The notes: a model not told the origin generated them from the sequence alone. A stretch of 24,527 bases of DNA from CAZADA01 sp964636945 (GCA_964636945.1 CAZWVH010000044.1:1-24527); one strand, 5' to 3'. Positions 1-7,139 are shown, counted from the first letter of the stretch. Translations and numbers: made by a program.

Positions 1-557
1 ATCCCAAAGGCCCCAATCATCGGCGCCACCGGAATGCCCCAGATCTGCAGCACCACGGCCGCGCCCAACAGCACCGCCACAGCGCGCAATCCTTGAAACA
101 ACCAATCCATGATTTCCGGGGTCAGCGCCCGGCGCAAGGGTGAGGCCACGTGCGCCAAGGGCGTCACGGCGTTGCGCAGGCCCCAAAAAATGGCGATGGC
201 GATGAGGGATTGATTGACCCTGTTGGCGATATCGATGGCGTTCGGCGACAGGTTCAAAACCCGGGTGCTAACGAAAACCGCAATAATGATCGGAATGAGT
301 TTTGCTGGTCCAAGGATGGCGTTGATCAGCTTGTCATCCATCTCCATGCCGGTGCGCTTGGCGATCCGGTTGGTGATGGCGATGAACAGCCGCGCCAACA
401 GCCCGCGAAACACAAAGCCCACGGCGATGATCAACGTGGCCATGACCAACTGGCCGGCTGTGAAACCGAGAATTTCCTGGTTCCACACGCTCACCACTTG
501 CGACCACAGACTTTCGACCGCCTCGGCGGCTTCGGCTTGTAGGGGAAGTTTGCTCAT
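1..557 (-). CDS. MscS-family mechanosensitive ion channel (partial, 5' end only)
   Basis: I read this from the reverse strand: 185 codons from the start, with the rest beyond the left edge. The product is probably a small-conductance mechanosensitive channel that releases solutes from the cytoplasm under hypo-osmotic stress. Visible are a hydrophilic N-terminus, a first membrane helix at about residues 33-55, an amphipathic charged segment with KRTGMEMDDK, then two more hydrophobic helices, ending at GIPVAPMIGAFG. This is where MscS proteins enter the pore helix. The pore helix and the cytoplasmic beta domain are not in the window, so the family call rests on the N-terminal half. The ATG overlaps the prfC stop as ATGA at 554-557, so translation is probably coupled to prfC. 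A more distant MscS-like paralogue is possible. Confidence 0.8.
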   Translation of the reverse strand, partial: MSKLPLQAEAAEAVESLWSQVVSVWNQEILGFTAGQLVMATLIIAVGFVFRGLLARLFIAITNRIAKRTGMEMDDKLINAILGPAKLIPIIIAVFVSTRVLNLSPNAIDIANRVNQSLIAIAIFWGLRNAVTPLAHVASPLRRALTPEIMDWLFQGLRAVAVLLGAAVVLQIWGIPVAPMIGAFG

Positions 558-2143
558 GCCCGACGCTCCCGCGTGGTCAGAAATTGTAAGTGAGGATGGC
601 GCTCCGCCGCATACGAGGCCTCAAAACCATCCTTGGCCAAAAACACCGGGGCGCCATCCAAATCCTTGGCCATTTGGCCGCGATACTTGCCCGCAAACGT
701 CTCCAACGCGTCAGGATCGTCACTGACCACCCAACGCGCTAGGGCGTAGGGGGGCGGCTCGAAGGTGACGTCGAGCCCGTATTCGGCAACCATGCGCTCG
801 GCCATAACATCTAACTGGAGCGCACCCACGGCGCCGACAATCATATCCGCGCCAATTTCCGGCGTGAACAGCTGCGTCACCCCCTCTTCAGCCAAACTGA
901 TTAAGGCTTTGCGAAGATGTTTGGCCTTGAGCGGATCGTTCACCCGCGCGCGCCGCAGAATTTCCGGCGCAAAATTGGGAATGCCTTGAAAGCTAAGCTT
1001 GCCGCTTTCGCTCAAGCTGTCGCCCACGCGCAAAACGCCGTGATTGGGCACGCCGAGAATATCCCCGGCATAGGCCTCGTCCACGATCTCGCGATCCTGG
1101 GCGAAGAACAGGATCGGATTGTGCACGCTGATGGTTTTGCCTTCGGTGGTTTTCAACTTCATGCCGCGGCGAAACTTGCCAGACGCCAGACGGACAAACG
1201 CCACCCGGTCGCGGTGATTGGGGTCCATATTGGCTTGGACCTTGAACACAAAGCCGGCCACTTGATCGCTCGCCCCATTGGCCTCGGGCAGTTCTGGTCC
1301 GGGGGCAATGTCCGCCAGCCCGTCCAGCAATTCGCGCACGCCGAACGACCGCAACGCCGAGCCGAAATACACCGGCGTCAAATGCCCTTCGCGAAAGCTT
1401 TGCACCTCGAACGGCGCATAGCCGGCCGCCACCAATTCGGCTTCCTCGCGCGCGGTCTCCAGCTCTTCATCGTCCAAATACTGCGCGATGGAATTGCCAC
1501 CCATGGCGACGCGTTCGCTGGGCGCGGCCGGGTCCGCCGCCTCGCCCGCCACTTTGCGTTTGAACGCCACCAGTTCGTCGGTCTGCAGATCCACCACGCC
1601 GCGAAACCGCTCGCCCGAGCCCACCGGCCATTGGCGCGGGCTGGCGTCCAAGGCCAGCTTGTCCTGGATTTCATCCAGCAGCGCCAGCGGGTCTTGGGCC
1701 TCACGGTCCATCTTGTTGATGAAGGTGGTGATGGGAATGTCGCGCAGCCGGCAGACCTCAAACAGCTTCAGGGTCTGCGGCTCGATGCCTTTGGCCGCGT
1801 CCAGCACCATGACCGCTGAATCAGCCGCAGTGAGCGTGCGATAAGTGTCTTCAGAAAAGTCCTCGTGCCCAGGCGTGTCGAGCAGATTGAACACCAGCCC
1901 GGCATGCTCGAACGTCATCGCGGCCGAGGACACCGAAATCCCGCGCTCGCGCTCGATCTTCATCCAGTCCGACTGGGTGCGCCGGCGTTCTCCGCGCGCC
2001 CGCACCGCCCCGGCCAAGCGAATGGCGCCGGCGGTGAGCAAGATTTGCTCGGTCAGCGTGGTTTTGCCCGCATCCGGGTGGGAAATGATTGCAAAAGTGC
2101 GGCGGCGCGCGGACTCTGCGGCGGCGTTGGGTGTGTTCGACAT
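554..2143 (-). CDS. prfC: Peptide chain release factor 3 (RF3)
   Basis: RF3 is a translational GTPase that recycles RF1/RF2 from the ribosome after peptide release. The protein has 529 residues, the usual RF3 length. The GTPase motifs are clear: P-loop SHPDAGKTT at 21-29, the switch region with ERERGISVSSAAM at 64-76, DTPGHEDF at 89-96, and NKMDRE at 143-148. The segment QSDWMKIERERGISV is typical of RF3 rather than EF-G. Beta-barrel domains follow, with the usual C-terminal stretch FLTTRERRA. The ATG at 2143 has no strong Shine-Dalgarno sequence. The histidine kinase lies 73 bases upstream on the same strand, and the MscS gene overlaps the stop by four bases. A three-gene transcript is plausible, but I see no functional link between them. 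Confidence 0.96.
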   Translation of the reverse strand: MSNTPNAAAESARRRTFAIISHPDAGKTTLTEQILLTAGAIRLAGAVRARGERRRTQSDWMKIERERGISVSSAAMTFEHAGLVFNLLDTPGHEDFSEDTYRTLTAADSAVMVLDAAKGIEPQTLKLFEVCRLRDIPITTFINKMDREAQDPLALLDEIQDKLALDASPRQWPVGSGERFRGVVDLQTDELVAFKRKVAGEAADPAAPSERVAMGGNSIAQYLDDEELETAREEAELVAAGYAPFEVQSFREGHLTPVYFGSALRSFGVRELLDGLADIAPGPELPEANGASDQVAGFVFKVQANMDPNHRDRVAFVRLASGKFRRGMKLKTTEGKTISVHNPILFFAQDREIVDEAYAGDILGVPNHGVLRVGDSLSESGKLSFQGIPNFAPEILRRARVNDPLKAKHLRKALISLAEEGVTQLFTPEIGADMIVGAVGALQLDVMAERMVAEYGLDVTFEPPPYALARWVVSDDPDALETFAGKYRGQMAKDLDGAPVFLAKDGFEASYAAERHPHLQFLTTRERRA

Positions 2144-2216
2144 GGGCTGAGACTTAGCGAGGCTCGGCCCATCAGGAAAGAGCGAGCTGGTGTTGGCGGG
2201 GGAGGTGGCGAACGGG

Positions 2217-3566
2217 TTATGCGGCCTCCCCGCCCTCCTGCACCAAAACCGGAGCGCGCACGCCGATCACCGAGCCTTCGCCCAGCTGGCTGCGCGCGGT
2301 CAGCTTCCCGCCATGCATTTCCGCCAGTCCGCGTACGATCGCCAGGCCCAGTCCCGAGCCGGGCTCGGCGCTGGCCCGCCCGGCGCCGGCTTGCACATAG
2401 GGCCGGCCGAGATTGGCCAATTCGTCTTCACTCATGCCCGATCCGGTGTCAGTCACATCGATCACCAACTCGCCGTCTTGGGCGCGCACACTGACGTTGG
2501 CTGAGCCGCCCTCGGGCGTGAATTTCACGGCATTGGCCAGCAAATTGATCGCGATCTGGCGCAACGCGCGCGGATCGGCCTCAACCCACACTGGTTCGCT
2601 CGCCGACACGTCCGAAACCTCCACCTTGGCCTTTTCGGCCAACACCGACAGCATCCGCACCGCCGCTTCAGAGGCTTCACGCGCGTCGTGGCGCACGGTT
2701 TCCAACTGATAGGCGCCCGCCTCGAGCTTAGACAGGTCGATCACACTGCCGACCAGATCGAACAAATGGCTGGCGCTTTCATGGATCAGATCGACATATT
2801 CGCCGTATTTGTCCGGGATCGGACCAAACACGCGCTGCTTCATAATGTCGGAAAAGCCCAATATCGCATTCAGCGGCGTGCGAAGTTCGTGGTTCAGCTG
2901 AGCGTAAAACTTCGTCTTGCCGTCGGCGGTTCTGGCGTTGGCGCCCTCTCCGTCCGGCGCGTCGGGCCGGACATCAAACACCGCGTGCGCAGCCCGAGCT
3001 GCGGAGTGCTGGTCCAATTCATCGTCCGCGCGGCGTTGGAAGGCGCCATAGAGCAGCATGCCCAGCGCAACGCTGGCGGAAAGGGCCACGGCATTGGCGG
3101 CCAAGCTCGCGCCTTCCAGCGAAGAACCAGAGCGCAAGAGCTGAGCGCTCACCAGGCCAATCAAGCAAAACCACGCGCCCTCCAGCTCGCGGCCGGGCGG
3201 GGCGCGCAAGGCAATCATCGCGGCGCCCAACATGAACATGGGAATGATGCTGAAGGACTGAGACCCGGCCAAGACGCTGGCAATCGCCGCGCAGCTCACC
3301 CACGCGGCGGTGCGTCGGATATGGCGCAGCATGGCATTGTCTAAGGGCAGTGCGTCGATTAAGGCGGGCAGGACGGCAAAAAACAACACCGTGATCCAGC
3401 CGGGATTGCTCCCCCAGCTGGTCAACGCGATGATCAGCGCTGAAACGCCCAGCGCGGCAAGCCAGGCGCGAACGGCCCATCGGCCGGCGCGCACGCCCCG
3501 TCGCCCCAACGGTGTTGTGTTGTCCACCATCCCCAAACTCTCGTGTGAACCGAGATAGGCGACCAT
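2217..3566 (-). CDS. Membrane sensor histidine kinase, DivJ/PleC/PdhS-like
   Basis: This 449-residue protein has a hydrophobic N-terminal half (about residues 30-175, probably six membrane helices in pairs) and a cytoplasmic kinase core. The H-box is NHELRTPLNAILGFSD with the phospho-accepting His226. The N-box is NLLANAVKFTPEGG at 341-354, the G1 box is DTGSGM at 373-378, and the G2 box is GSGLGLAIVRGLAEMHGG at 403-420. The dimerisation helix with FGPI, KYGEYVDLIHES and DLSKLEAG resembles the alphaproteobacterial DivJ/PleC/PdhS group, which signals through DivK-type receivers; that assignment is from recognition of the motifs only. No response regulator lies nearby, so it is an orphan here. 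I kept the ATG at 3566, which has a weak GGGA upstream; an ATG at codon 13 is an alternative start. Confidence 0.9.
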   Translation of the reverse strand: MVAYLGSHESLGMVDNTTPLGRRGVRAGRWAVRAWLAALGVSALIIALTSWGSNPGWITVLFFAVLPALIDALPLDNAMLRHIRRTAAWVSCAAIASVLAGSQSFSIIPMFMLGAAMIALRAPPGRELEGAWFCLIGLVSAQLLRSGSSLEGASLAANAVALSASVALGMLLYGAFQRRADDELDQHSAARAAHAVFDVRPDAPDGEGANARTADGKTKFYAQLNHELRTPLNAILGFSDIMKQRVFGPIPDKYGEYVDLIHESASHLFDLVGSVIDLSKLEAGAYQLETVRHDAREASEAAVRMLSVLAEKAKVEVSDVSASEPVWVEADPRALRQIAINLLANAVKFTPEGGSANVSVRAQDGELVIDVTDTGSGMSEDELANLGRPYVQAGAGRASAEPGSGLGLAIVRGLAEMHGGKLTARSQLGEGSVIGVRAPVLVQEGGEAA

Positions 3567-3791
3567 GTTCGTCCCGCAGCGTTAAATTTCCTAAAAGGCG
3601 ACAAGAACAAAACACATAGCAATGTCACAAAATCACGTCATGATGGATTGGTTCATGGGGATGAACTGGACATTCGCATCGATCAGGTTCTTAGCGTAGG
3701 ATCACATTAGACGTTAGGACGAGGATTAAGTTTGGGACACCGCCCGGCGGATTGGTTCGTCGGATCTTTGGTGGCGATTAGGGAGTGAAAC

Positions 3792-4874
3792 ATGCGCGTG
3801 CTTGGCTTTGCCGTAACCCTGTCCACAGTCCTCGCCGCATCGGCGCTGGCGCAGAAGGACGACGACCAAGTGGCGCATCCCAATTTGGTGCGAAGCGCGG
3901 CCTCATACGCCGAGGTGCAGGATGAATTCTGGCGCATGCAGTCCACAACCTTCGCATCCATGGAAGAAATTGACGCCCACATGGAGCTTGTGGCCCAAGT
4001 CGATCCAGACCAAGCCGCTCAGGCCTGGGTGAGTTTTGCCGCGCTCGTGGCGTTGCAGTCGCCCGAGTTTGTGGCCGGCGTGACGCAAGCTGCCGACTAT
4101 TATGGCGCGGACGCGGTAAAGGGCGGGCTGCGCGCCAGTCCGCAATATGCTGGCCAAATGGCGGGAGCGGACGCAGCGCGCGCCGCCATTTTCGATCATT
4201 TGATTGACCACGGGGCCAGTGCGCGAGCCGCGGCCACGCAGATGAAAGGTCAAGCCTACGATCTTCAGTCTTTCAGCTGGGCCACCACCGCGCGCGCCAA
4301 CAAGCAAGAGCGCTTAGCCAGCATCAGCAATATGGCGTTGGTGGAGGCGGAGATCGCCGATGACCAGGTTATGAAGTTGGTGTCGCGGGAAATCACGCTG
4401 GACGGCGGTACCGCGATCCTCGCCAGCGCCACCATGACCAACGACGAGGCGATTGCACTGCTGAGGTCCACCGATCGGCCCAGTGATCGGCCAGCCAAGC
4501 TGGCTGATCGCTCTGGCGAGGTGGAACTGGGTGACGAATTCTTTGTGGGCAAGCCTCAAATTGACGGCGCCACAGCGGTTATGGCCGCCGAAGCTCAATT
4601 GGCCAGTGCGGCCCCGTTGCGGTCTGAATACATCAATTCGGCGCTCAATAATGCGCTCACACTCGCCGCGCTTCACGTGCTGGATCCCGAAATCGAAGAA
4701 GACATCGCCCAACACACACCGGCGGGCATTTCAGCGTGCATGCGCACAGCGCAATTGCATCTGCAACAGTGCGTGGCGGCGTCCAAATTTGTCTATGAAG
4801 ACCCCTTCTGCATCGCAGAGCATGGGCTCGACGATGTGGCCATGTGCTTCACCGAAGGCCGGTACGTCCGTTAA
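3792..4874 (+). CDS. Secreted protein of unknown function with four C-terminal cysteines
   Basis: I do not recognise a family. The 360-residue product begins with a clear Sec signal peptide: MRVLGFAV, a hydrophobic core, and a likely cleavage after ALA at residue 20. The mature protein is Ala-rich and probably mostly helical, with many short amphipathic segments. Its only four cysteines are C316, C327, C340 and C352, all in the last 45 residues, in a C-X10-C-X12-C-X11-C pattern that suggests two disulfides in the periplasm. The start is well supported by the Shine-Dalgarno sequence AGGGAG about seven bases before the ATG. It is divergent from the histidine kinase across 225 bases, and sufE follows on the same strand after 93 bases. 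Function is unknown. Confidence 0.85.
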   Translation: MRVLGFAVTLSTVLAASALAQKDDDQVAHPNLVRSAASYAEVQDEFWRMQSTTFASMEEIDAHMELVAQVDPDQAAQAWVSFAALVALQSPEFVAGVTQAADYYGADAVKGGLRASPQYAGQMAGADAARAAIFDHLIDHGASARAAATQMKGQAYDLQSFSWATTARANKQERLASISNMALVEAEIADDQVMKLVSREITLDGGTAILASATMTNDEAIALLRSTDRPSDRPAKLADRSGEVELGDEFFVGKPQIDGATAVMAAEAQLASAAPLRSEYINSALNNALTLAALHVLDPEIEEDIAQHTPAGISACMRTAQLHLQQCVAASKFVYEDPFCIAEHGLDDVAMCFTEGRYVR

Positions 4875-4890
4875 GCCGATTGCTTGCCCA

Positions 4891-4903
4891 TCCGAAATTC
4901 GGA
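4891..4903. repeat. 13-base palindrome upstream of sufE
   Basis: TCCGAA-A-TTCGGA is a perfect inverted repeat with 6-base arms and one central base, lying between the stop of the secreted protein and the sufE start about 65 bases downstream. It could be an operator for sufE or a small hairpin after the previous gene. There is no following T-run, so a classical terminator is unlikely. It does not match the alphaproteobacterial LexA box. It could be chance. Confidence 0.3.
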
Positions 4904-4967
4904 CGCCCGTAACGAATGACGCCGGGTCCGCCTTGTCGGGCCTGGCTTGAGCGTCTACCTCAATGCC

Positions 4968-5396
4968 ATGACGATCGCCGAAACACGCGCGGATCTGGTG
5001 GAGGAGTTCTCCTTGTTTGACGACTGGGAGGACCGCTATCGCTATGTAATCTCACTGGGGGAAACGCTCGCGGCGCTCAAAGATGACGAGCGCGTTGACG
5101 CCAACAAAGTCTCCGGCTGCGCCAGCCAGGTCTGGCTCAAAATCGATACGGATGATGAGGCCCGCTTGCAGCTGCGCGGCGACAGCGACTCCCAGATTGT
5201 CAAAGGCCTGGCGGCGATTCTTGCGCGGCTTTACCACGGCAAATCCCCCACCGACGCGGTGACTTATGATCCTGAGGCAGTCTTTGCCGACATTGGCCTA
5301 GCCGATCACCTCACCGCCCAACGCGCCAACGGATTGAAATCCATGATCGCCCGCATCCGCGCCGAATCCGCTCAACTGTCCGGTGACAGCCGATAA
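4968..5396 (+). CDS. sufE: SufE-family cysteine desulfurase activator
   Basis: SufE accepts sulfur from the SufS cysteine desulfurase and passes it to the SUF iron-sulfur assembly scaffold in the cytoplasm. The family motif KVSGCASQVWL is present, with the sulfur-accepting cysteine at residue 51 when translation starts at the ATG at 4968. That is the same number as in E. coli SufE. An upstream in-frame TTG at 4947 would add seven residues, but 142 residues fits the usual family length better. The second conserved feature, a stretch with GDSDSQIVKGLAAIL, is also present. No other suf gene is in the window, so this is a stand-alone copy. Its last 25 bases overlap the convergent DUF6456 gene. 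Confidence 0.93.
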   Translation: MTIAETRADLVEEFSLFDDWEDRYRYVISLGETLAALKDDERVDANKVSGCASQVWLKIDTDDEARLQLRGDSDSQIVKGLAAILARLYHGKSPTDAVTYDPEAVFADIGLADHLTAQRANGLKSMIARIRAESAQLSGDSR

Positions 5397-6127
5397 TGAT
5401 CGGCCAGCCGGGACAGCCCAATTTTCAGCACGATTTTCGCTGACCGCCGCGGCCAGCCGAAGCCCCGCTCCACATTATCAAGACCACGCGCCTGACAGCA
5501 CACGGCCTGGAGTACTCGGTCCAGCCCAGGTCCCACATGGCGCATTGCGTTCAGCACGCGGTCGGTGGCCGACACCCGCACATCTGACACCGGCGCGTCG
5601 GGTCGCCAACGCCCGCCGTCCACACGGCCTGTGGCCGACCAATCCATGGTCACACGCGATGGTAACAATGAACGCTCATAGTCGTTACGCAGGGTTTCAC
5701 CAGCCACAAACTCACGCTTGGTAAGGAAGGGCTCGCCATCCGGTCCGCCGCGCCTGGCGAGCCAGATCAAGGGCGATTCGGCGCCGTTCACCGGACATTG
5801 GTCGGTCTCTCCTTCACCATCGTCCATGGATCGCATCTGAATGTCGCGATGCTGGGCCCCAAAGCCGTCATGGGACTGGCCTGAACGCCGCACCCTGGCG
5901 CGGCCCGCTTCGGTGAGCGCAAATCCGCCGGCAATGCTGTTGAGCGCACCGTCCGAGAGCAATTGATCCAGATCGACTTTGTTCAAACGCGCAAGCGGGC
6001 GGCGACGGCGATCACCTTCGGTAAACACGCCATACTGGCGCCCGGCGTCGTCTAGGCTGGCCAAGATTGTCCCGTCCTGCGCCAATCGCCGCAGGACCCG
6101 AAGTTGACGCACACTGTCCACGGTCAT
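5372..6127 (-). CDS. DUF6456 domain protein with N-terminal winged-helix-like region
   Basis: The product has 251 residues from the ATG at 6127. A longer open frame exists, but its extra 37 residues lie inside the upstream gene, and the ATGA junction at 6124-6127 marks the natural start. The N-terminal part (about 45-80) resembles a winged helix, with a helix followed by GGFALTEAGRARVRR. Residues 117-246 match the alphaproteobacterial DUF6456 domain as I recognise it: LARRGGPDGEPFLTKREF, then RNDYERS, SRVTMDW, VGPGLDRVLQAVCC, and a C-terminal ERGFGWPRRSAKIVLKIGL segment. The domain has no assigned biochemical function that I know of. It is translationally coupled to the DnaA-domain-IV protein and probably works with it. 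Its 3' end overlaps sufE by 25 bases. DNA binding is an inference. Confidence 0.82.
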   Translation of the reverse strand: MTVDSVRQLRVLRRLAQDGTILASLDDAGRQYGVFTEGDRRRRPLARLNKVDLDQLLSDGALNSIAGGFALTEAGRARVRRSGQSHDGFGAQHRDIQMRSMDDGEGETDQCPVNGAESPLIWLARRGGPDGEPFLTKREFVAGETLRNDYERSLLPSRVTMDWSATGRVDGGRWRPDAPVSDVRVSATDRVLNAMRHVGPGLDRVLQAVCCQARGLDNVERGFGWPRRSAKIVLKIGLSRLADHYRLSPDS

Positions 6128-6474
6128 GTTGCGCCCTCCATCGCCAAGGGCGCCGGAGCTGATCGCAGAAAATCTTCGAGCGCGTCCAGATGCTCGTCGA
6201 AGCTTGGATCGTCCCGTCGTTCCTCGACCACGTGGCACGCATGGGCCACCGTCGTGCGATCACGGCCGAACGCGGAGGCCACTTGGGCCAGGCTCATGCC
6301 AAATGCGACATGCGTCAAATACATCGCCGTCTGGCGCGCGAAGGCCACCCGTTTCGATCGACGGGTGGCCGCCCAGATTTCTTCCACCGGTTGGCGAAAC
6401 ACCAACGACACCGTCTGCTGCGTAAGACGCGCCTTCGACATGTGGTCGAAGTAACGCTCATCCCCATTTCTCAT
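6124..6474 (-). CDS. Small DnaA domain IV-like DNA-binding protein
   Basis: This 116-residue protein is essentially only the C-terminal DNA-binding domain of the replication initiator DnaA. It lacks the AAA+ ATPase and the N-terminal DnaB-loading domains. Against E. coli DnaA, the box-contact residues correspond as follows: R39 to R399, R47-Q48 to R407-Q408 (in ARQTAM), T74 to T435 and H78 to H439 (in FGRDRTTVAHA). The E. coli H434 position is Arg73 here. It could bind DnaA boxes and compete with or assist DnaA, but cannot itself hydrolyse ATP. I chose the ATG at 6474 because GAGGG lies about six bases upstream; an ATG two codons earlier (6480) sits directly against that motif. It overlaps the DUF6456 gene as ATGA. 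Confidence 0.87.
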   Translation of the reverse strand: MRNGDERYFDHMSKARLTQQTVSLVFRQPVEEIWAATRRSKRVAFARQTAMYLTHVAFGMSLAQVASAFGRDRTTVAHACHVVEERRDDPSFDEHLDALEDFLRSAPAPLAMEGAT

Positions 6475-6479
6475 CCACA
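6471..6479 (+). promoter_or_regulatory. DnaA-box-like site, one mismatch
   Basis: TCATCCACA differs at one position from the DnaA box TTATCCACA. It overlaps the possible start codons of the DnaA-domain-IV gene, so a bound protein there could block initiation of transcription or translation. Taken alone a one-mismatch site is weak evidence; its value comes from the two other sites within 90 bases. Confidence 0.35.
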
Positions 6480-6534
6480 TCCCTCATGATTTCCGACGCT
6501 TAGGTTGGCTAAACGCTACCATTGCGCACCACGA

Positions 6535-6543
6535 TGCGGATAA
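6535..6543 (-). promoter_or_regulatory. DnaA-box-like site, one mismatch
   Basis: TGCGGATAA reads TTATCCGCA on the minus strand, one mismatch from TTATCCACA. It has the same orientation as the perfect box and begins 22 bases away, close to two helical turns, so two bound domains would lie on the same face of the DNA. Confidence 0.4.
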
Positions 6544-6556
6544 GATTACAAAACTA

Positions 6557-6565
6557 TGTGGATAA
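6557..6565 (-). promoter_or_regulatory. Perfect DnaA box
   Basis: TGTGGATAA reads TTATCCACA on the minus strand, an exact match to the strong DnaA box consensus. It sits about 85 bases upstream of the start of the DnaA-domain-IV gene, inside an AT-rich stretch (about 6540-6570) that stands out from the GC-rich surroundings. A role as an autoregulatory or DnaA-controlled promoter element is likely; a role in origin function is possible but unproven. Confidence 0.6.
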
Positions 6566-6572
6566 ATTCCTA

Positions 6573-6600
6573 CCACATGCACGCATGGCGTGCATGGTGG
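6573..6600. repeat. Strong dyad between mucR and the DnaA-like gene
   Basis: CATGCACGC (6576-6584), a 3-base spacer and GCGTGCATG (6588-6596) form a perfect 9-base inverted repeat. The arms extend by three more pairs (CCA/TGG) if one bulged base is allowed. It follows the mucR stop by about 22 bases, so it may be a hairpin at the end of the mucR message. No T-run follows it on the minus strand, so it may equally be an operator for the DnaA-like gene. Confidence 0.55.
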
Positions 6601-6621
6601 TGGAAAAATCTCATATGCACA

Positions 6622-7020
6622 CTACCGTCGAGATTGCCCAAGTCCCATACGCTTTGCCAATTGGGACCGTTCCTTGGCGTAATTGCGCGACACCATCGGA
6701 TAGTCCGCGGGCAGCCCCCATTTACGCCGATAGTCATCCGGCGACATGTCGTATTTCGCGCGCAAATGCCGCTTCAAGGATTTGAACGGCAACCCATCCT
6801 CAAGACAGTAGATAAAATCGTCCGTGACGGATTTTTTCACGGGCACGGCCGGCCGAGGCGGCTCTTCGTGCGCCGCTGAGCCCTTATCGGCGAGCTCAGC
6901 GTGAATCTCATGCACATGTCGCAACAAACCCGGCAGCTCCCCCACCGGCATTGTGTTTGATCCAACATAAGATGCCACGACGTCTACAGACATCTCCAGC
7001 AGTTCAAGTCGATTAATCAT
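6622..7020 (-). CDS. mucR: MucR/Ros-family transcriptional regulator
   Basis: MucR proteins are small alphaproteobacterial DNA-binding repressors that shape surface polysaccharide, motility and cell-cycle gene expression. The 132-residue product has the N-terminal oligomerisation part (LLEMSVDVVASYVGSNTM), a linker rich in Pro, and the C-terminal Ros-type domain: YCLEDG at 71-76, FKSLKRHLRAKYDMSPDDY at 79-97, then WGLPADYPMV and NYAKERSQLAKRMGLG. Zinc ligands are incomplete: C72, D75 and H85 are present, but the position where Ros and many MucR proteins have a second His is Lys89/Tyr90. A candidate promoter lies just upstream. It shares its strand with the DnaA-like gene 147 bases downstream. 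Confidence 0.94.
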   Translation of the reverse strand: MINRLELLEMSVDVVASYVGSNTMPVGELPGLLRHVHEIHAELADKGSAAHEEPPRPAVPVKKSVTDDFIYCLEDGLPFKSLKRHLRAKYDMSPDDYRRKWGLPADYPMVSRNYAKERSQLAKRMGLGQSRR

Positions 7021-7054
7021 AATGTTTCACAGCCCCATGCTTAGAAGACCTGGG

Positions 7055-7083
7055 ACGATACACAGGCTTATCATACCTTTCAA
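7055..7083 (-). promoter_or_regulatory. Candidate sigma-70 promoter for mucR
   Basis: Read on the minus strand, TTGAAA (7083-7078) and TATCGT (7060-7055) are separated by exactly 17 bases. This gives one mismatch in the -35 and two in the -10 consensus. The predicted start of transcription would lie about 28 bases before the mucR ATG. Confidence 0.35.
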
Positions 7084-7109
7084 GGAAGGATGAATTGGTC
7101 ACTGTGAAT

Positions 7110-7127
7110 CCTGCAAGTGTTTGCAGG
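7110..7127 (-). terminator. Hairpin after the Mrp operon
   Basis: CCTGCAA, a 4-base loop GTGT and TTGCAGG form a perfect 7-pair stem, starting 13 bases after the stop of the last antiporter gene. No T-run follows on the minus strand, so it is not a textbook intrinsic terminator. It may stabilise the 3' end or act with Rho. Confidence 0.4.
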
Positions 7128-7139
7128 TCAGATATGTGA

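Noticed and set aside
917..1819. Long plus-strand open frame opposite prfC
   Set aside because: It is antisense to a well-supported RF3 gene; its His- and Gln-rich composition is typical of a shadow frame in GC-rich DNA.
3582..3597. Possible CtrA-type site near TTAAATTTCCTAA
   Set aside because: The second half-site does not match TTAA at the required spacing, so the similarity is too weak.
6128..6238. N-terminal extension of the DUF6456 gene
   Set aside because: It lies within the DnaA-like gene in another frame; the ATGA junction at 6124-6127 marks the natural start.
6471..6600. Chromosomal or plasmid replication origin
   Set aside because: One perfect and two imperfect boxes with a short AT-rich stretch are too little; no dnaA, repABC, parAB or other origin-linked gene is nearby.
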